Shown here: piece after piece, positions 14,283 to 22,106 of the stretch
How positions within the stretch are numbered: the stretch's first letter is position 1
How the letters are laid out: every line of letters begins with the position of its first letter
Source: JBDHZK01 sp039811865
GTDB lineage: Bacteria > Actinomycetota > Actinomycetes > Propionibacteriales > Propionibacteriaceae
Length of the DNA: 23,391 nt
Reading direction: 5' to 3'
Assembly (NCBI GenBank): GCA_039811865.1
Contig: JBDHZK010000027.1
Span: 1-23,391, forward strand
The notes under the pieces: model-generated
Told to the model about the DNA's origin: nothing
Databases searched by the model: none
Seen by the model: only the letters and a program-made list of their open reading frames with translations
Made by a program: the position numbers and the translations under genes

Positions 14283-16286
14283 GTGTCCATCACGCTCTCG
14301 ATCACCCGCTCGGCCTCGAAAGAGCAGCAGGCGTTCGAGACCACGACCACGGGCCTGGACCTGTTCGGCGCCGACCGGAGCATCGTCGCGATGCGCGTGA
14401 ACGGTGCGGTCGCCGACCTGGCCACCGAACTGGCCGACGGCGACGAGGTGGAGCCAGTCGAGATGTCGTCCCCCGAGGGCCTGGCGATCATCCGGCACTC
14501 CGCCGCCCACGTGGCCGCCCAAGCCGTCCAAAACCTGGTGCCCGAGGCCAAGCTGGGCATCGGCCCGCCCATCACCGACGGCTTCTACTACGACTTCGAA
14601 GTGCCGGCCCCGTTCACGCCGGAGGATCTGCGCTCCCTGGAGCGCGGCATGTCGCAGATCGTTCGCGAACGGCAGAAGTTCGTGCGCCGCGTGGTCACCG
14701 ACGACCAGGCCCGCGCCGAACTGGCCGGTGAGCCGTTCAAGCTGGAGCTGATCGGGCTCAAGGGGAACGCCACCGATACCGACGGCGCGTCGGTCGAGGT
14801 TGGCGCCGGCGAACTCACCATCTACGACAATGTGCGCCGCGACGGCACCACGGCGTGGAAGGACCTGTGCCGCGGTCCGCACGTGCCGCACACCGGCTAC
14901 CTGAACGCGTTCGCGCTGACGCGCTCGTCGGCGGCGTATTGGCGCGGCGACCAGAAGAACCAGCAACTGCAGCGGCTGTACGGGACGGCGTGGCCCTCCC
15001 GGGATGATCTGAAGGCCTACCAGAACCGGCTGGTCGAGGCGGCCAAGCGCGACCATCGCAAGCTCGGCGTCGAGTTGGACCTGTTCAGCTTCCCCGACGA
15101 GATCGGTTCTGGGCTGGCGGTCTTCCATCCCAAGGGCGGTATTTTGCGGATGGAGATGGAGGAGTACTCCCGACGCAAGCACGTCGAGGCGGGTTATTCG
15201 TTCGTGAACTCGCCGCACATCACCAAGGGGCAGCTGTTCGAGACGTCCGGACACCTCGACTGGTACGCCGACGGCATGTTCCCGCCCATGCACATCGACG
15301 CGGAGTTGAACGCCGACGGCTCCGTCCGCAAGCCGGGCCAGGACTATTACCTCAAGCCGATGAACTGCCCGTTCCACTGCCTGATCTTCCGGTCGCGGGG
15401 CCGCTCCTATCGGGAGTTGCCGCTGCGGCTGTTCGAGTTCGGGACGGTGTACCGGTACGAGAAGTCCGGCGTGATTCACGGGCTGACCCGCGTCCGCGGA
15501 CTCACCCAGGACGACGCGCATATCTTCGCGACCAAGGAGCAGTTGGCCGACGAGCTGACCAGTCTGTTGACGTTCGTCCTCGATCTGCTGAAGGACTACG
15601 GCCTGGACGACTTCTACCTGGAGTTGTCGACCAAGAACCCCGAGAAGTTCATCGGCGACGAACAGACCTGGGAGATCGCCACCGAAACGTTGCGGCAGGT
15701 GGGGGAGGCGTCCGGCCTTGAACTGGTGCCCGACCCTGGCGGGGCGGCGTTCTACGGGCCGAAGATCTCGGTGCAGGCGCGCGATGCCATCGGGCGGACC
15801 TGGCAGATGTCGACGATCCAACTGGACTTCTTCGAGCCGGAGCGCTTCGAGCTGGAGTACACCGCACCGGATGGCAGCAGACAGCGTCCGGTGATGATCC
15901 ACCGGGCCCTGTTCGGTTCGGTGGAGCGGTTCATCGGCGTCCTGACCGAGCACTACGGGGGGGCGTTCCCGGCTTGGCTGGCGCCCGTCCAGGTGATCTG
16001 CATCCCGGTCGCCGACGAGTTCGTGGGCTACCTGAACGGCGTCGCCGACAAGCTGCGCGCCGCCGGTGTCCGCGTCGAGGTGGACTCTTCGGACGACCGC
16101 TTCGGCAAGAAGATCCGCAACGCCCAGACCGCCAAGGTGCCCTTCATGCTGATCGCCGGAGGCGAGGATGCGGCCAAGGGTGCGGTCTCGTTCCGCTACC
16201 GGGACGGCACCCAAAACAACGGTGTCGGGATCGACGAGGCGGTCGCCGAGGTCGTCCGGGCCATCCAGACGCGGGCTCGGGCATGA
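14283..16286 (+). CDS. thrS: Threonyl-tRNA synthetase
   Basis: The 667-residue protein charges tRNA-Thr. The layout is complete: an N-terminal TGS domain (about 1-65), and an editing domain opened by RHSAAHVAAQ (HxxxH at 72-76) and containing CRGPHVPHTG. The class II catalytic core follows, with the zinc-ligand motif MNCPFHC (Cys at about 362) and motif 2 FGTVYRYEKSGVIHGLTRVR. Motif 3 and the C-terminal anticodon-binding domain (ending near NNGVGIDEAVAEVV) are also present. GTG 14283 is chosen because AGGAAAGGA lies six bases upstream and it gives the usual length; the frame stays open to 13968, but that would cross tRNA-Val. The stop overlaps the HIT gene as ATGA. A 136-base leader region with a GC hairpin precedes it, but no T-box is visible. 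Confidence 0.98.
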   Translation: MSITLSITRSASKEQQAFETTTTGLDLFGADRSIVAMRVNGAVADLATELADGDEVEPVEMSSPEGLAIIRHSAAHVAAQAVQNLVPEAKLGIGPPITDGFYYDFEVPAPFTPEDLRSLERGMSQIVRERQKFVRRVVTDDQARAELAGEPFKLELIGLKGNATDTDGASVEVGAGELTIYDNVRRDGTTAWKDLCRGPHVPHTGYLNAFALTRSSAAYWRGDQKNQQLQRLYGTAWPSRDDLKAYQNRLVEAAKRDHRKLGVELDLFSFPDEIGSGLAVFHPKGGILRMEMEEYSRRKHVEAGYSFVNSPHITKGQLFETSGHLDWYADGMFPPMHIDAELNADGSVRKPGQDYYLKPMNCPFHCLIFRSRGRSYRELPLRLFEFGTVYRYEKSGVIHGLTRVRGLTQDDAHIFATKEQLADELTSLLTFVLDLLKDYGLDDFYLELSTKNPEKFIGDEQTWEIATETLRQVGEASGLELVPDPGGAAFYGPKISVQARDAIGRTWQMSTIQLDFFEPERFELEYTAPDGSRQRPVMIHRALFGSVERFIGVLTEHYGGAFPAWLAPVQVICIPVADEFVGYLNGVADKLRAAGVRVEVDSSDDRFGKKIRNAQTAKVPFMLIAGGEDAAKGAVSFRYRDGTQNNGVGIDEAVAEVVRAIQTRARA

Positions 16287-16846
16287 CGGTGCCCGGATCG
16301 GACGAGGTTCGGGTTGAGTTCGCCGCCGACCAGGTCGGCGTGCCGGACGGCTTTCAGCGCTTGTGGACGCCCCACCGAATGGTCTATATCGGCGGGGAGA
16401 ACCATCCCACCGAAGGTTCCGAGCCGTCCTGCCCGTTTTGCCGCGCGCCGCGCTCCGACGACGCGCAGGGCCTGATCGTGCACCGCGGCGAGCGGGCGTA
16501 TGTGGTGATGAACCTCTACCCCTACTCTCCCGGGCACGTGCTGATCTGCCCCTACCGCCACGTGTCGGCCTACCCGGACCTGAGCGTCGAGGAGCGGCAC
16601 GAGATCGCCGACCTCACCGCCACGACGATCGAGGTGATCTCGGGTGTCTCGGGGCCGGCGGGTTTCAACTGCGGGCTGAACCTCGGCGCGGTGGCCGGCG
16701 CCGGGATCGCCGCGCACCTGCACCAGCACGTCGTCCCCCGCTGGCAGGGCGACATGAACTTCCTGCCCGTGGTCGCGCAGACCAAAGCCGTTCCGCAATT
16801 GCTGGGCGACACCCGGCTGCTGCTCGCGCAGGCATGGCCGACCTGA
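16283..16846 (+). CDS. HIT-family nucleotide hydrolase/phosphorylase (Rv2613c-like)
   Basis: The 187-residue protein has the histidine-triad motif HLHQHVVPRW at 145-154, which carries the catalytic His. A CPFC pair at 50-53 probably binds zinc with downstream histidines. RAYVVMNLYPYSPGHVLICP is the classic HIT strand-turn region. Its place immediately after thrS matches mycobacterial Rv2613c, shown to act on diadenosine tetraphosphate (Ap4A), a by-product of aminoacyl-tRNA synthetases. A role in clearing Ap4A made by the neighbour is therefore plausible. The ATG overlaps the thrS stop as ATGA, and the 3' end overlaps patA by 13 bases. In mycobacteria pgsA1 (phosphatidylinositol-phosphate synthase) would lie between this gene and patA; here it does not. 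Confidence 0.94.
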   Translation: MTVPGSDEVRVEFAADQVGVPDGFQRLWTPHRMVYIGGENHPTEGSEPSCPFCRAPRSDDAQGLIVHRGERAYVVMNLYPYSPGHVLICPYRHVSAYPDLSVEERHEIADLTATTIEVISGVSGPAGFNCGLNLGAVAGAGIAAHLHQHVVPRWQGDMNFLPVVAQTKAVPQLLGDTRLLLAQAWPT

Positions 16847-17757
16847 GCCGAACCCGCGCCCGCCGGTGGCTCCTGCCGGCGTCCGGGTGGGATCGGGACG
16901 CGCTGAACCGGGCCCTGTACCGGATCGGCTGGAGGATCGGGCCGCACCTGGGCCGCCGGACCAGGGACGTCCTCGCGGCGGCCGGGGGAGCCATCGCCGC
17001 TCGGCGGGGCGGCAGGCACGTCGACCAATGGCGCCACAACATCGAGCTGGCTACGGGCATCGCTCCAGATGCCCGGTTGAGCTCGGCCGGCATGCGCTCG
17101 TATCTGCGCACCTTCTTGGAGGTGTTGGCCCTGCCCGGGTGGAGCGCCGAGCGGACGATCCGCACGGTCTGCCTGGACCCGGCGGCCGAGCGCATCCTGC
17201 GGGACGCCGCCGCCGGACCCGGGGTCGTCGTCGCCCTGCCGCACCTGGCGAACTGGGACCTGGCCGGCGCCTGGGCCTGCGCCACCGGGCTGCCGGTGAG
17301 CAGCGTCGCCGAGCAGTTGGGGGACCCCGAGTTCCGGGCGTTCCTGGCGTTCCGCGAGGGGCTCGGGATGCGGATCCGGTCCAATCTGCAGCCCCGCCTG
17401 ATCGAGCACTTGGTGGCCGACGTCCGCGAGGGGCGGGTGGTCTGCCTGATCGCCGACCGGGATCTGCTGGGCACGGGAGTGGACGTCACCTGGCCGAACT
17501 CGGGTGGCGGACGTCCCGCCAGGCTGCCGGCCGGCCCGGCCGTGGTTGCCCGCCGTACCGGCGCCGTCTTACTGGCCGGCGCCTGTCACTACACGCCGAT
17601 CGGCATGCGGATCGAGCTGTCCGCGCCCATCGAGCACCGGGACGGCCGCGCCGGCCTGGTGGCGATGGTGCAGGACTGCGCGGACTTCTTCGCCGCCGCC
17701 GTGGCCACCCATCCGGCCGACTGGCACGTCATGCAGCCTTTCTTTCCCGAACGCTGA
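16834..17757 (+). CDS. patA: Phosphatidylinositol mannoside acyltransferase (PatA-like)
   Basis: The 307-residue protein belongs to the lysophospholipid/lipid A acyltransferase superfamily (HtrB-like). The catalytic HxxxxD motif is PHLANWDLAG (H137, D142). The N-terminal part is basic and amphipathic, as in membrane-surface acyltransferases that lack a clear span. PatA acylates the mannose of early phosphatidylinositol mannosides on the cytoplasmic face of the membrane. The call rests on the family plus its place directly before pimA, as in mycobacterial Rv2611c-Rv2610c. ATG 16834 lies inside the HIT gene (13-base overlap), so translation is coupled. The stop is one base from the pimA GTG. 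Confidence 0.9.
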   Translation: MADLSRTRARRWLLPASGWDRDALNRALYRIGWRIGPHLGRRTRDVLAAAGGAIAARRGGRHVDQWRHNIELATGIAPDARLSSAGMRSYLRTFLEVLALPGWSAERTIRTVCLDPAAERILRDAAAGPGVVVALPHLANWDLAGAWACATGLPVSSVAEQLGDPEFRAFLAFREGLGMRIRSNLQPRLIEHLVADVREGRVVCLIADRDLLGTGVDVTWPNSGGGRPARLPAGPAVVARRTGAVLLAGACHYTPIGMRIELSAPIEHRDGRAGLVAMVQDCADFFAAAVATHPADWHVMQPFFPER

Positions 17758-17758
17758 C

Positions 17759-18889
17759 GTGCGCATCGGCCTGGTCTGCCCGTACTCGTTCGAGGCTCCC
17801 GGGGGCGTCCAGAACCAGGTGCTGGGGTTGGCGTCCTGGCTGGTCGGAACCGGGCACCAGGCACGGGTCCTCGCGCCGGGCCCGGTCCCGGCGGCACGAC
17901 TGTCGGCCGCGGGGCTGGCGCACGACTGGTTCACCAGCGCCGGAGCGGCCCGGCCGGTGCGCTTCAACGGGTCGGTCGCCCGCATCGCCTTCGGCCCGGG
18001 CGTCGCCTGCCGGACCCGGGCCTGGCTCGCCGAGGTCGCGCCGGACGTCCTGCACCTCCACGAGCCGGAGGCACCGAGCGTCGGGCTGCACGCGCTGCTG
18101 GCGACGCGGCTGCCGGTGGTCGGGACCTTCCATGCGTTCGGTGAGGCGCACTGGCCGCAACGGCTGGCGCGCCTGGCCCTTGGCCGCTGGCTGGGCCGGC
18201 TGGCCGTCTCCACCGCGGTCTCCCCGGGTGCGGCGGCTACGGCCCGGCGGTTGGGACTCGACCCGAAGATCGTCCCGAACGCCATCGAAGTAGCCGATTT
18301 CGCCTCCGAGGCGTCCGCCACCTGGCGTGGGGGCGCCCGGCCGCGGGTGACGTTCCTGGGTCGGGGGAGCGAGCCACGCAAGGGGCTGCCGGTGTTCCGC
18401 AGCGCCTTGGCCAAGCTGCCCCCCCACTTCGCCGAGGTAGTGGTGGCGGGCGATCCGAACGTTCCAGCGGTGCCGGGCGCGCGCATGCTGGGCCGGCTGG
18501 ACGACTCCGACCGCAACCGGCTCTTGGCCGAAACGGACGTCTTCGTTGCCCCGCAGCTGGGTGGCGAGAGCTTCGGCATCGTGTTGCTCGAAGCGCTGGC
18601 GGCCGGGGCCAGCGTCGTCGCGTCCGACCTACCGGTCTTCACCGAGCTATTGGGCGAGGTGGCCCACTACTTCGCGGTCGGGGACGACGACGCCCTGGCC
18701 AGGGCGCTGACCCTGGCCACGAGCACGCTCGATCGGCGGCGGACGCAGCAGGGCCGCGCGTTCGCGGCCGAGTTCGACTGGGCGCACCTCGGGCCGCGCT
18801 GGCTCGACCTCTACCGCGAGGCGCAAGCGATCGGCCCGCGGCCGTCCGGCGTGGCCCGAGGCACCCGCAGGGGCCGGGGTCGCCACTGA
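17759..18889 (+). CDS. pimA: Phosphatidylinositol alpha-mannosyltransferase PimA (GT4)
   Basis: The 376-residue GT-B glycosyltransferase adds the first mannose from GDP-mannose to phosphatidylinositol. Seen motifs: IGLVCPYSFEAPGGVQNQV at the N-terminus (acceptor-side glycine loop), LHEPEAPSVGLHAL at about 100, GTFHAFGE at 122-129, GRGSEPRKGL at 201-210 (Arg/Lys for the nucleotide diphosphate) and GGESFGIVLLEALAAG with the E-x7-E pair (E270/E278). The C-terminal tail is short and Arg-rich. GTG 17759 follows the patA stop by one base and gives the usual N-terminus. PIM synthesis is typical of actinomycetes. The inositol lipid substrate must come from a synthase encoded outside this window. Confidence 0.95.
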   Translation: MRIGLVCPYSFEAPGGVQNQVLGLASWLVGTGHQARVLAPGPVPAARLSAAGLAHDWFTSAGAARPVRFNGSVARIAFGPGVACRTRAWLAEVAPDVLHLHEPEAPSVGLHALLATRLPVVGTFHAFGEAHWPQRLARLALGRWLGRLAVSTAVSPGAAATARRLGLDPKIVPNAIEVADFASEASATWRGGARPRVTFLGRGSEPRKGLPVFRSALAKLPPHFAEVVVAGDPNVPAVPGARMLGRLDDSDRNRLLAETDVFVAPQLGGESFGIVLLEALAAGASVVASDLPVFTELLGEVAHYFAVGDDDALARALTLATSTLDRRRTQQGRAFAAEFDWAHLGPRWLDLYREAQAIGPRPSGVARGTRRGRGRH

Positions 18890-18891
18890 CG

Positions 18892-18897
18892 TAGGCT
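18892..18897 (+). promoter_or_regulatory. Putative -10 box for pgsA2 (leaderless)
   Basis: TAGGCT, identical to the plus-strand box at 7991, is followed by seven bases and GTG 18905. It begins three bases after the pimA stop. No -35 and no Shine-Dalgarno are visible. It would give the pgsA2-ftsR block its own transcript. Confidence 0.45.
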
Positions 18898-18904
18898 GTC
18901 GCGC

Positions 18905-19510
18905 GTGGTCGAACAGACCTACGACACCGACCGCGTGTTCACGATCCCGAACCTGCTCAGCATGCTTCGGCTGCTTGGTGTGCCGGTGTTCTTGTGGCTC
19001 GTGCTGGGTCCGCGGGCCGACCTCATCGCCGTAGCCGTGCTCGCCTTCGGGGGCTTCACCGACTGGCTCGACGGTCACCTCGCGCGCAAGTGGCATCAGA
19101 CATCGCGGCTGGGGCAGTTGCTCGACCCGATCGCGGACCGGCTGTACATCCTCGCGACACTGCTGGGGCTGGCGTTCCGGGCGATCATCCCCTGGTGGCT
19201 GGTGGCCCTGCTGGTCGCCCGGGACGTCATGCTGGGCTGCCTCGTCCCGGCCTTGAAGAGCCGCGGCTACACCAGCCTGCCGGTTCATTTCCTGGGCAAG
19301 GCGGCCACGTTCAGTCTGCTGTACGCCTTTCCGCTGGTGCTGCTCGGGGCCGATCCGGGCGAGTGGGCGGTCGTGGCGAAGGTGGCCGGCTGGGCGTTCG
19401 CGATCTGGGGCAGCGCGCTGTACTGGTACGCAGGGCTGTTGTACGTGGGCCAAACCGCCCAGTTGTTGCGCAAACAGTCCCCGGCGGAGATTGAAGGGGC
19501 CAAGCGGTGA
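18905..19510 (+). CDS. pgsA2: CDP-alcohol phosphatidyltransferase (PgsA2-like)
   Basis: The 201-residue membrane enzyme carries the full CDP-alcohol phosphotransferase signature: D53-x2-D56-G57-x2-A60-R61, then G70-x3-D74-x3-D78 (within WLDGHLARKWHQTSRLGQLL). Around it are about six hydrophobic helices. The N-terminus (VFTIPNLLSMLRLLGVPVF) is of the glycerophosphate-type (PgsA/Cls) group and not of the phosphatidylinositol-phosphate synthase type. Sequence and neighbours (DUF881, SbpA, DUF881, gcvH, FHA, MerR) match mycobacterial Rv1822 (PgsA2). The product lipid, phosphatidylglycerophosphate or cardiolipin, cannot be decided here. The GTG start has a leaderless-type -10. The stop overlaps the next gene as GTGA. 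Confidence 0.9.
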   Translation: MVEQTYDTDRVFTIPNLLSMLRLLGVPVFLWLVLGPRADLIAVAVLAFGGFTDWLDGHLARKWHQTSRLGQLLDPIADRLYILATLLGLAFRAIIPWWLVALLVARDVMLGCLVPALKSRGYTSLPVHFLGKAATFSLLYAFPLVLLGADPGEWAVVAKVAGWAFAIWGSALYWYAGLLYVGQTAQLLRKQSPAEIEGAKR

Positions 19511-20304
19511 GCCGGATCCGTCGCCCCGACCAGGCCCGGCCGGACGCCAGCATGCAGTTGCTGAACCAGGTCTTCGAGTCCACTCTCGACCCCGACTACC
19601 GACCTGGTCGTCGCCGCGCTCCACTGGCGATCGCGTTGACCCTGGCCTGCATCGGCTTTTTGATCGCCGGTTCCGCCACGCAAACCGTGCAGGGTGAGCC
19701 GGCCGCCGCGCAGGAGCGGCAGCGCCTGATCGGCCTGGTCACCGCCGAGCAGACCCGGGCGGACGGGCTCGCCGCACAAGTGCAATGGCTGGGCGCCGAC
19801 GTCCGGCGATTGCGCGAGGGAGCGCTTGGCTCGGACGCCGCCGCAACGGCGATCGCTCGCGAGCTTGGGCGTGCCGAACTGGTCACCGGGGCGGGCCCCG
19901 TAAGGGGGCCCGGCGTCCGGATCACCCTGGACGACGGTCCGGGTGGCGACGCCAAGTCCAGGCTCATCGACGTCGACCTTCGGCAGGCCGCCAACGGGCT
20001 CTGGTTCGCCGGCGCGGAGGCGGTCGCGATCAACGGGCACCGGTTGAGCTCTCGAACCGCGATTCGCGAGGCCGGGGACGCCATCACCGTCGACTACCGT
20101 TCGCTCACCCCCCCGTATCGGGTCGAGGCGGTCGGTGATCCGGCCAGGCTCGCCGCCCGGTTCGCGGGCTCGGCGGGGGCGTCCTGGCTCACCTACTTGA
20201 AGCAGAACTATGGGATCGCCTACGAAGTGATCACCAACGACTCGCTGAGTTTGCCGGCCGACCCGGGATTGGGCGTGCGGGTGGCCCGGACCCGTACGCG
20301 CTGA
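19507..20304 (+). CDS. DUF881 family membrane protein (first copy)
   Basis: The 265-residue protein has a basic N-terminus (PGRRRAP), one membrane helix at about 38-58, a coiled-coil segment at about 64-105 and an extracytoplasmic DUF881 domain to the end. The domain shows VRGPGVRITLDDGPGG and QAANGLWFAGAEAVAINGHR, typical of the family. DUF881 proteins occur widely in actinobacteria and firmicutes, usually next to sbpA and near division or envelope genes; their function is not known. GTG 19507 overlaps the pgsA2 stop as GTGA. It is paired with a second copy at 20665, flanking sbpA as in mycobacterial Rv1823-Rv1825. Confidence 0.93.
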   Translation: MSRIRRPDQARPDASMQLLNQVFESTLDPDYRPGRRRAPLAIALTLACIGFLIAGSATQTVQGEPAAAQERQRLIGLVTAEQTRADGLAAQVQWLGADVRRLREGALGSDAAATAIARELGRAELVTGAGPVRGPGVRITLDDGPGGDAKSRLIDVDLRQAANGLWFAGAEAVAINGHRLSSRTAIREAGDAITVDYRSLTPPYRVEAVGDPARLAARFAGSAGASWLTYLKQNYGIAYEVITNDSLSLPADPGLGVRVARTRTR

Positions 20305-20318
20305 GAAAGGACGAAACC

Positions 20319-20651
20319 GTGTACGCCATCCTCGGCCTGATCGCCGGCATCCTGGCTGGGATCTTCTGGGCTCCTGCCCTGCCGCGGGAGGTGCAGCCCT
20401 ACCTGCCGATCGCTATCGTCGCCGCACTGGACGCCTTGTTCGGCGGTTTTCGCGCCTACCTGGAGAAGAAGTTCTCCGATCGGGTGTTCGCGGTCTCGTT
20501 CTTGTCGAACGTCACCATCGCAGCGCTGATCGTCTGGGTGGGCGACCAGATCGGCGTCGGGTCGCAGCTCTCGACCGGCGTGGTTGTCGTCCTCGGCATC
20601 CGGATCTTCACCAACGCCGCCGCCATCCGACGGGCGCTGCTGCATGCGTAA
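20319..20651 (+). CDS. sbp: Small basic protein SbpA (DUF1290)
   Basis: The 110-residue membrane protein belongs to DUF1290. Hydrophobic segments lie at about 1-18, 27-42, 58-76 and 84-96, and the family hallmark ALDALFGGFRAYLEKKF is at 35-51. Function is not known, though the gene is tightly linked to DUF881 genes across Gram-positive bacteria (the Bacillus homologue sits near divIB/ftsAZ), which suggests a shared envelope complex. GTG 20319 has GAAAGGA eight bases upstream. It lies between the two DUF881 genes, 14 bases after the first. Confidence 0.93.
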   Translation: MYAILGLIAGILAGIFWAPALPREVQPYLPIAIVAALDALFGGFRAYLEKKFSDRVFAVSFLSNVTIAALIVWVGDQIGVGSQLSTGVVVVLGIRIFTNAAAIRRALLHA

Positions 20652-20664
20652 CCGGGGGCGCCGT

Positions 20665-21498
20665 ATGGGGGCCAATCCGCGGGCCAAGAGGGCGCTGTCA
20701 CGGATCAAGGCACGGCGTCGGCTCCAGTCACGGACGGCCGCCGCTGAGGTTGCCACCGCGGACGTCGGCGTCCCCGACTCACGTGCGGCTTGGCGGCGCC
20801 TGGGACGAGACTTCTGGCGCCCTTCCCGCACGCAGATCCTGATCGCCTGTCTCCTCTTCGTGTTCGGCCTCGGCGGGGTGCTGCAGGTCCGCTCGCACGC
20901 TGCGGATCAGGCCTACTCAGGACTGCGCCGCGCCGACCTCGTCACCCTCTTGGATGGGCTGACGTCCGAATCGCGCCGGCTCGAGACCGAGGTGTCGTCC
21001 CTGTCGGCAACCAAGCGGCAACTGGAAACCGGCGCCGGCTCCACCGCGGCCGCGCGCGCGGAGGCGGAGAAGCGGCTCGACGCGCTGCGCATCCTGGCCG
21101 GAACGGTGCCGGTGGAGGGGCCGGGGATTCGGCTCGTGATCACCGACCCCGCCGGCAAACTGAGCGCCGATCTCCTGATCGAAGCCGTCCAAGAGCTCCG
21201 GGACGCCGGGGCAGAGGTGATCGAGATCGATGATCGCGTCCGGGTGGTGGCGTCCACCTGGTTCGCAACACAGGCCGGCGCCCTCGTCGCCGACGGCACC
21301 GTGCTGGGCCGGCCGATCGTGATCGAAGCGATCGGGGACCCGCACGCCCTGGAGGAGGGCGCCCGCTTCCGGGGCGGGCTGGTCAGTTCGGTCACCAGCG
21401 ATCGGGTCGGGGGAACCGTCAGCATCACACGTCCGCCGACCGTCGTGATCGACTCGGTCGTCCCGGCTCCCCACCCGGTACACGCCCAGCCCGCTTAG
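20665..21498 (+). CDS. DUF881 family membrane protein (second copy)
   Basis: The protein has 277 residues from ATG 20665. A strongly basic N-terminus (RAKRALSRIKARRRLQSR) is followed by one membrane helix at about 56-74, a coiled coil at about 98-125 and the DUF881 domain. Motifs include VPVEGPGIRLVITDPAGK, EAVQELRDAGAEVIEI and the conserved VVASTWF. It shares this layout with the copy at 19507, so the two may pair through their coiled coils. Start choice: ATG 20665 has GGGGG six bases upstream; ATG 20644, overlapping sbpA by eight bases, is also open and would add seven residues. A 140-base gap then leads to gcvH. Confidence 0.9.
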   Translation: MGANPRAKRALSRIKARRRLQSRTAAAEVATADVGVPDSRAAWRRLGRDFWRPSRTQILIACLLFVFGLGGVLQVRSHAADQAYSGLRRADLVTLLDGLTSESRRLETEVSSLSATKRQLETGAGSTAAARAEAEKRLDALRILAGTVPVEGPGIRLVITDPAGKLSADLLIEAVQELRDAGAEVIEIDDRVRVVASTWFATQAGALVADGTVLGRPIVIEAIGDPHALEEGARFRGGLVSSVTSDRVGGTVSITRPPTVVIDSVVPAPHPVHAQPA

Positions 21499-21583
21499 GC
21501 CGCGGCACGATGCGTCCGGGCGGCCGAGGCCGTCCAGCCCTTGAGGCGATTCCGCAGACCCGCCACCGGGCCTTCGCGCCCGA

Positions 21584-21589
21584 TACGAT
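21584..21589 (+). promoter_or_regulatory. Putative -10 box upstream of gcvH
   Basis: TACGAT is the best TANNNT match in the 140-base gap before gcvH. Transcription would start near 21596, giving a 5' leader of about 43 bases with a good Shine-Dalgarno (GGGGAG). No strong -35 is visible. Confidence 0.35.
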
Positions 21590-21638
21590 TGGGCACGGGA
21601 CGCGAACGTGTCCTGCGATCGACGTAGGGGAGCGACAA

Positions 21639-22025
21639 GTGGCGCGGATTCCTGAGGACCTCAGGTACACCAGCAAGCACGAGTGGGTCCGCGAGGGCAA
21701 CGGCCAGACCGTCCGGGTCGGCATCACCGAGTTCGCCGCCGAGGCGCTCGGCGACATCGTCTACGTCTCGCTGCCCCAGGTGGGGGAGGAGGTCGCCCGC
21801 GACGACGCGTGCGCCGAAGTCGAATCCACCAAGAGCGTTTCCGACGTTTTCGCCCCGGTCTCGGGCGTCGTGACCAGCGTCAACGACCTGTTGGTCAACC
21901 AACCGGAGAGCATCAACGCCGATGCGTTCGGCGATGGCTGGATGTTCGAGATCGAGGTCGGCGACCCCGAAGACCTGGAAGATCTGCTGGACTCCGACGC
22001 TTACGCCGACCTCACGGAGGAATAA
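21639..22025 (+). CDS. gcvH: Glycine cleavage system H protein
   Basis: The 128-residue protein carries the lipoyl arm that shuttles the aminomethyl group between the P, T and L proteins. The family signature is intact: YTSKHEWVR near the N-terminus, VGITEFAAEALGDIVYVSLP, and AEVESTKSVSDV with the lipoyl-accepting Lys65. The C-terminus is acidic. GTG 21639 is chosen for GGGGAG seven bases upstream and the usual length; the frame stays open to 21510 without support. No gcvP or gcvT lies nearby, so gcvH is separated from its enzyme partners, as in mycobacterial Rv1826. Its place next to a GarA-like FHA gene is conserved and may reflect shared control of central metabolism. Confidence 0.96.
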   Translation: MARIPEDLRYTSKHEWVREGNGQTVRVGITEFAAEALGDIVYVSLPQVGEEVARDDACAEVESTKSVSDVFAPVSGVVTSVNDLLVNQPESINADAFGDGWMFEIEVGDPEDLEDLLDSDAYADLTEE

Positions 22026-22047
22026 CACCGGCGGCGTTGGGGTAACC

Positions 22048-22053
22048 TACACT
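22048..22053 (+). promoter_or_regulatory. Putative -10 box for the FHA-merR transcript
   Basis: TACACT lies 53 bases before the FHA ATG, in an 81-base gap; an overlapping TAACCT (22043-22048) is an alternative. No clear -35 is present, so the assignment is tentative. Confidence 0.35.
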
Positions 22054-22106
22054 GACGCCAACCGCGGCGCTCTGCCGCAGCCTGCGACGAAGAGAGTTGA
22101 TTCGTC

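Noticed and set aside
14106..16214. A 702-codon open frame on the minus strand opposite thrS
   Set aside because: It is antisense to a complete threonyl-tRNA synthetase and would run through tRNA-Val(CAC). The protein has no recognisable domain; such frames are common in very GC-rich DNA.
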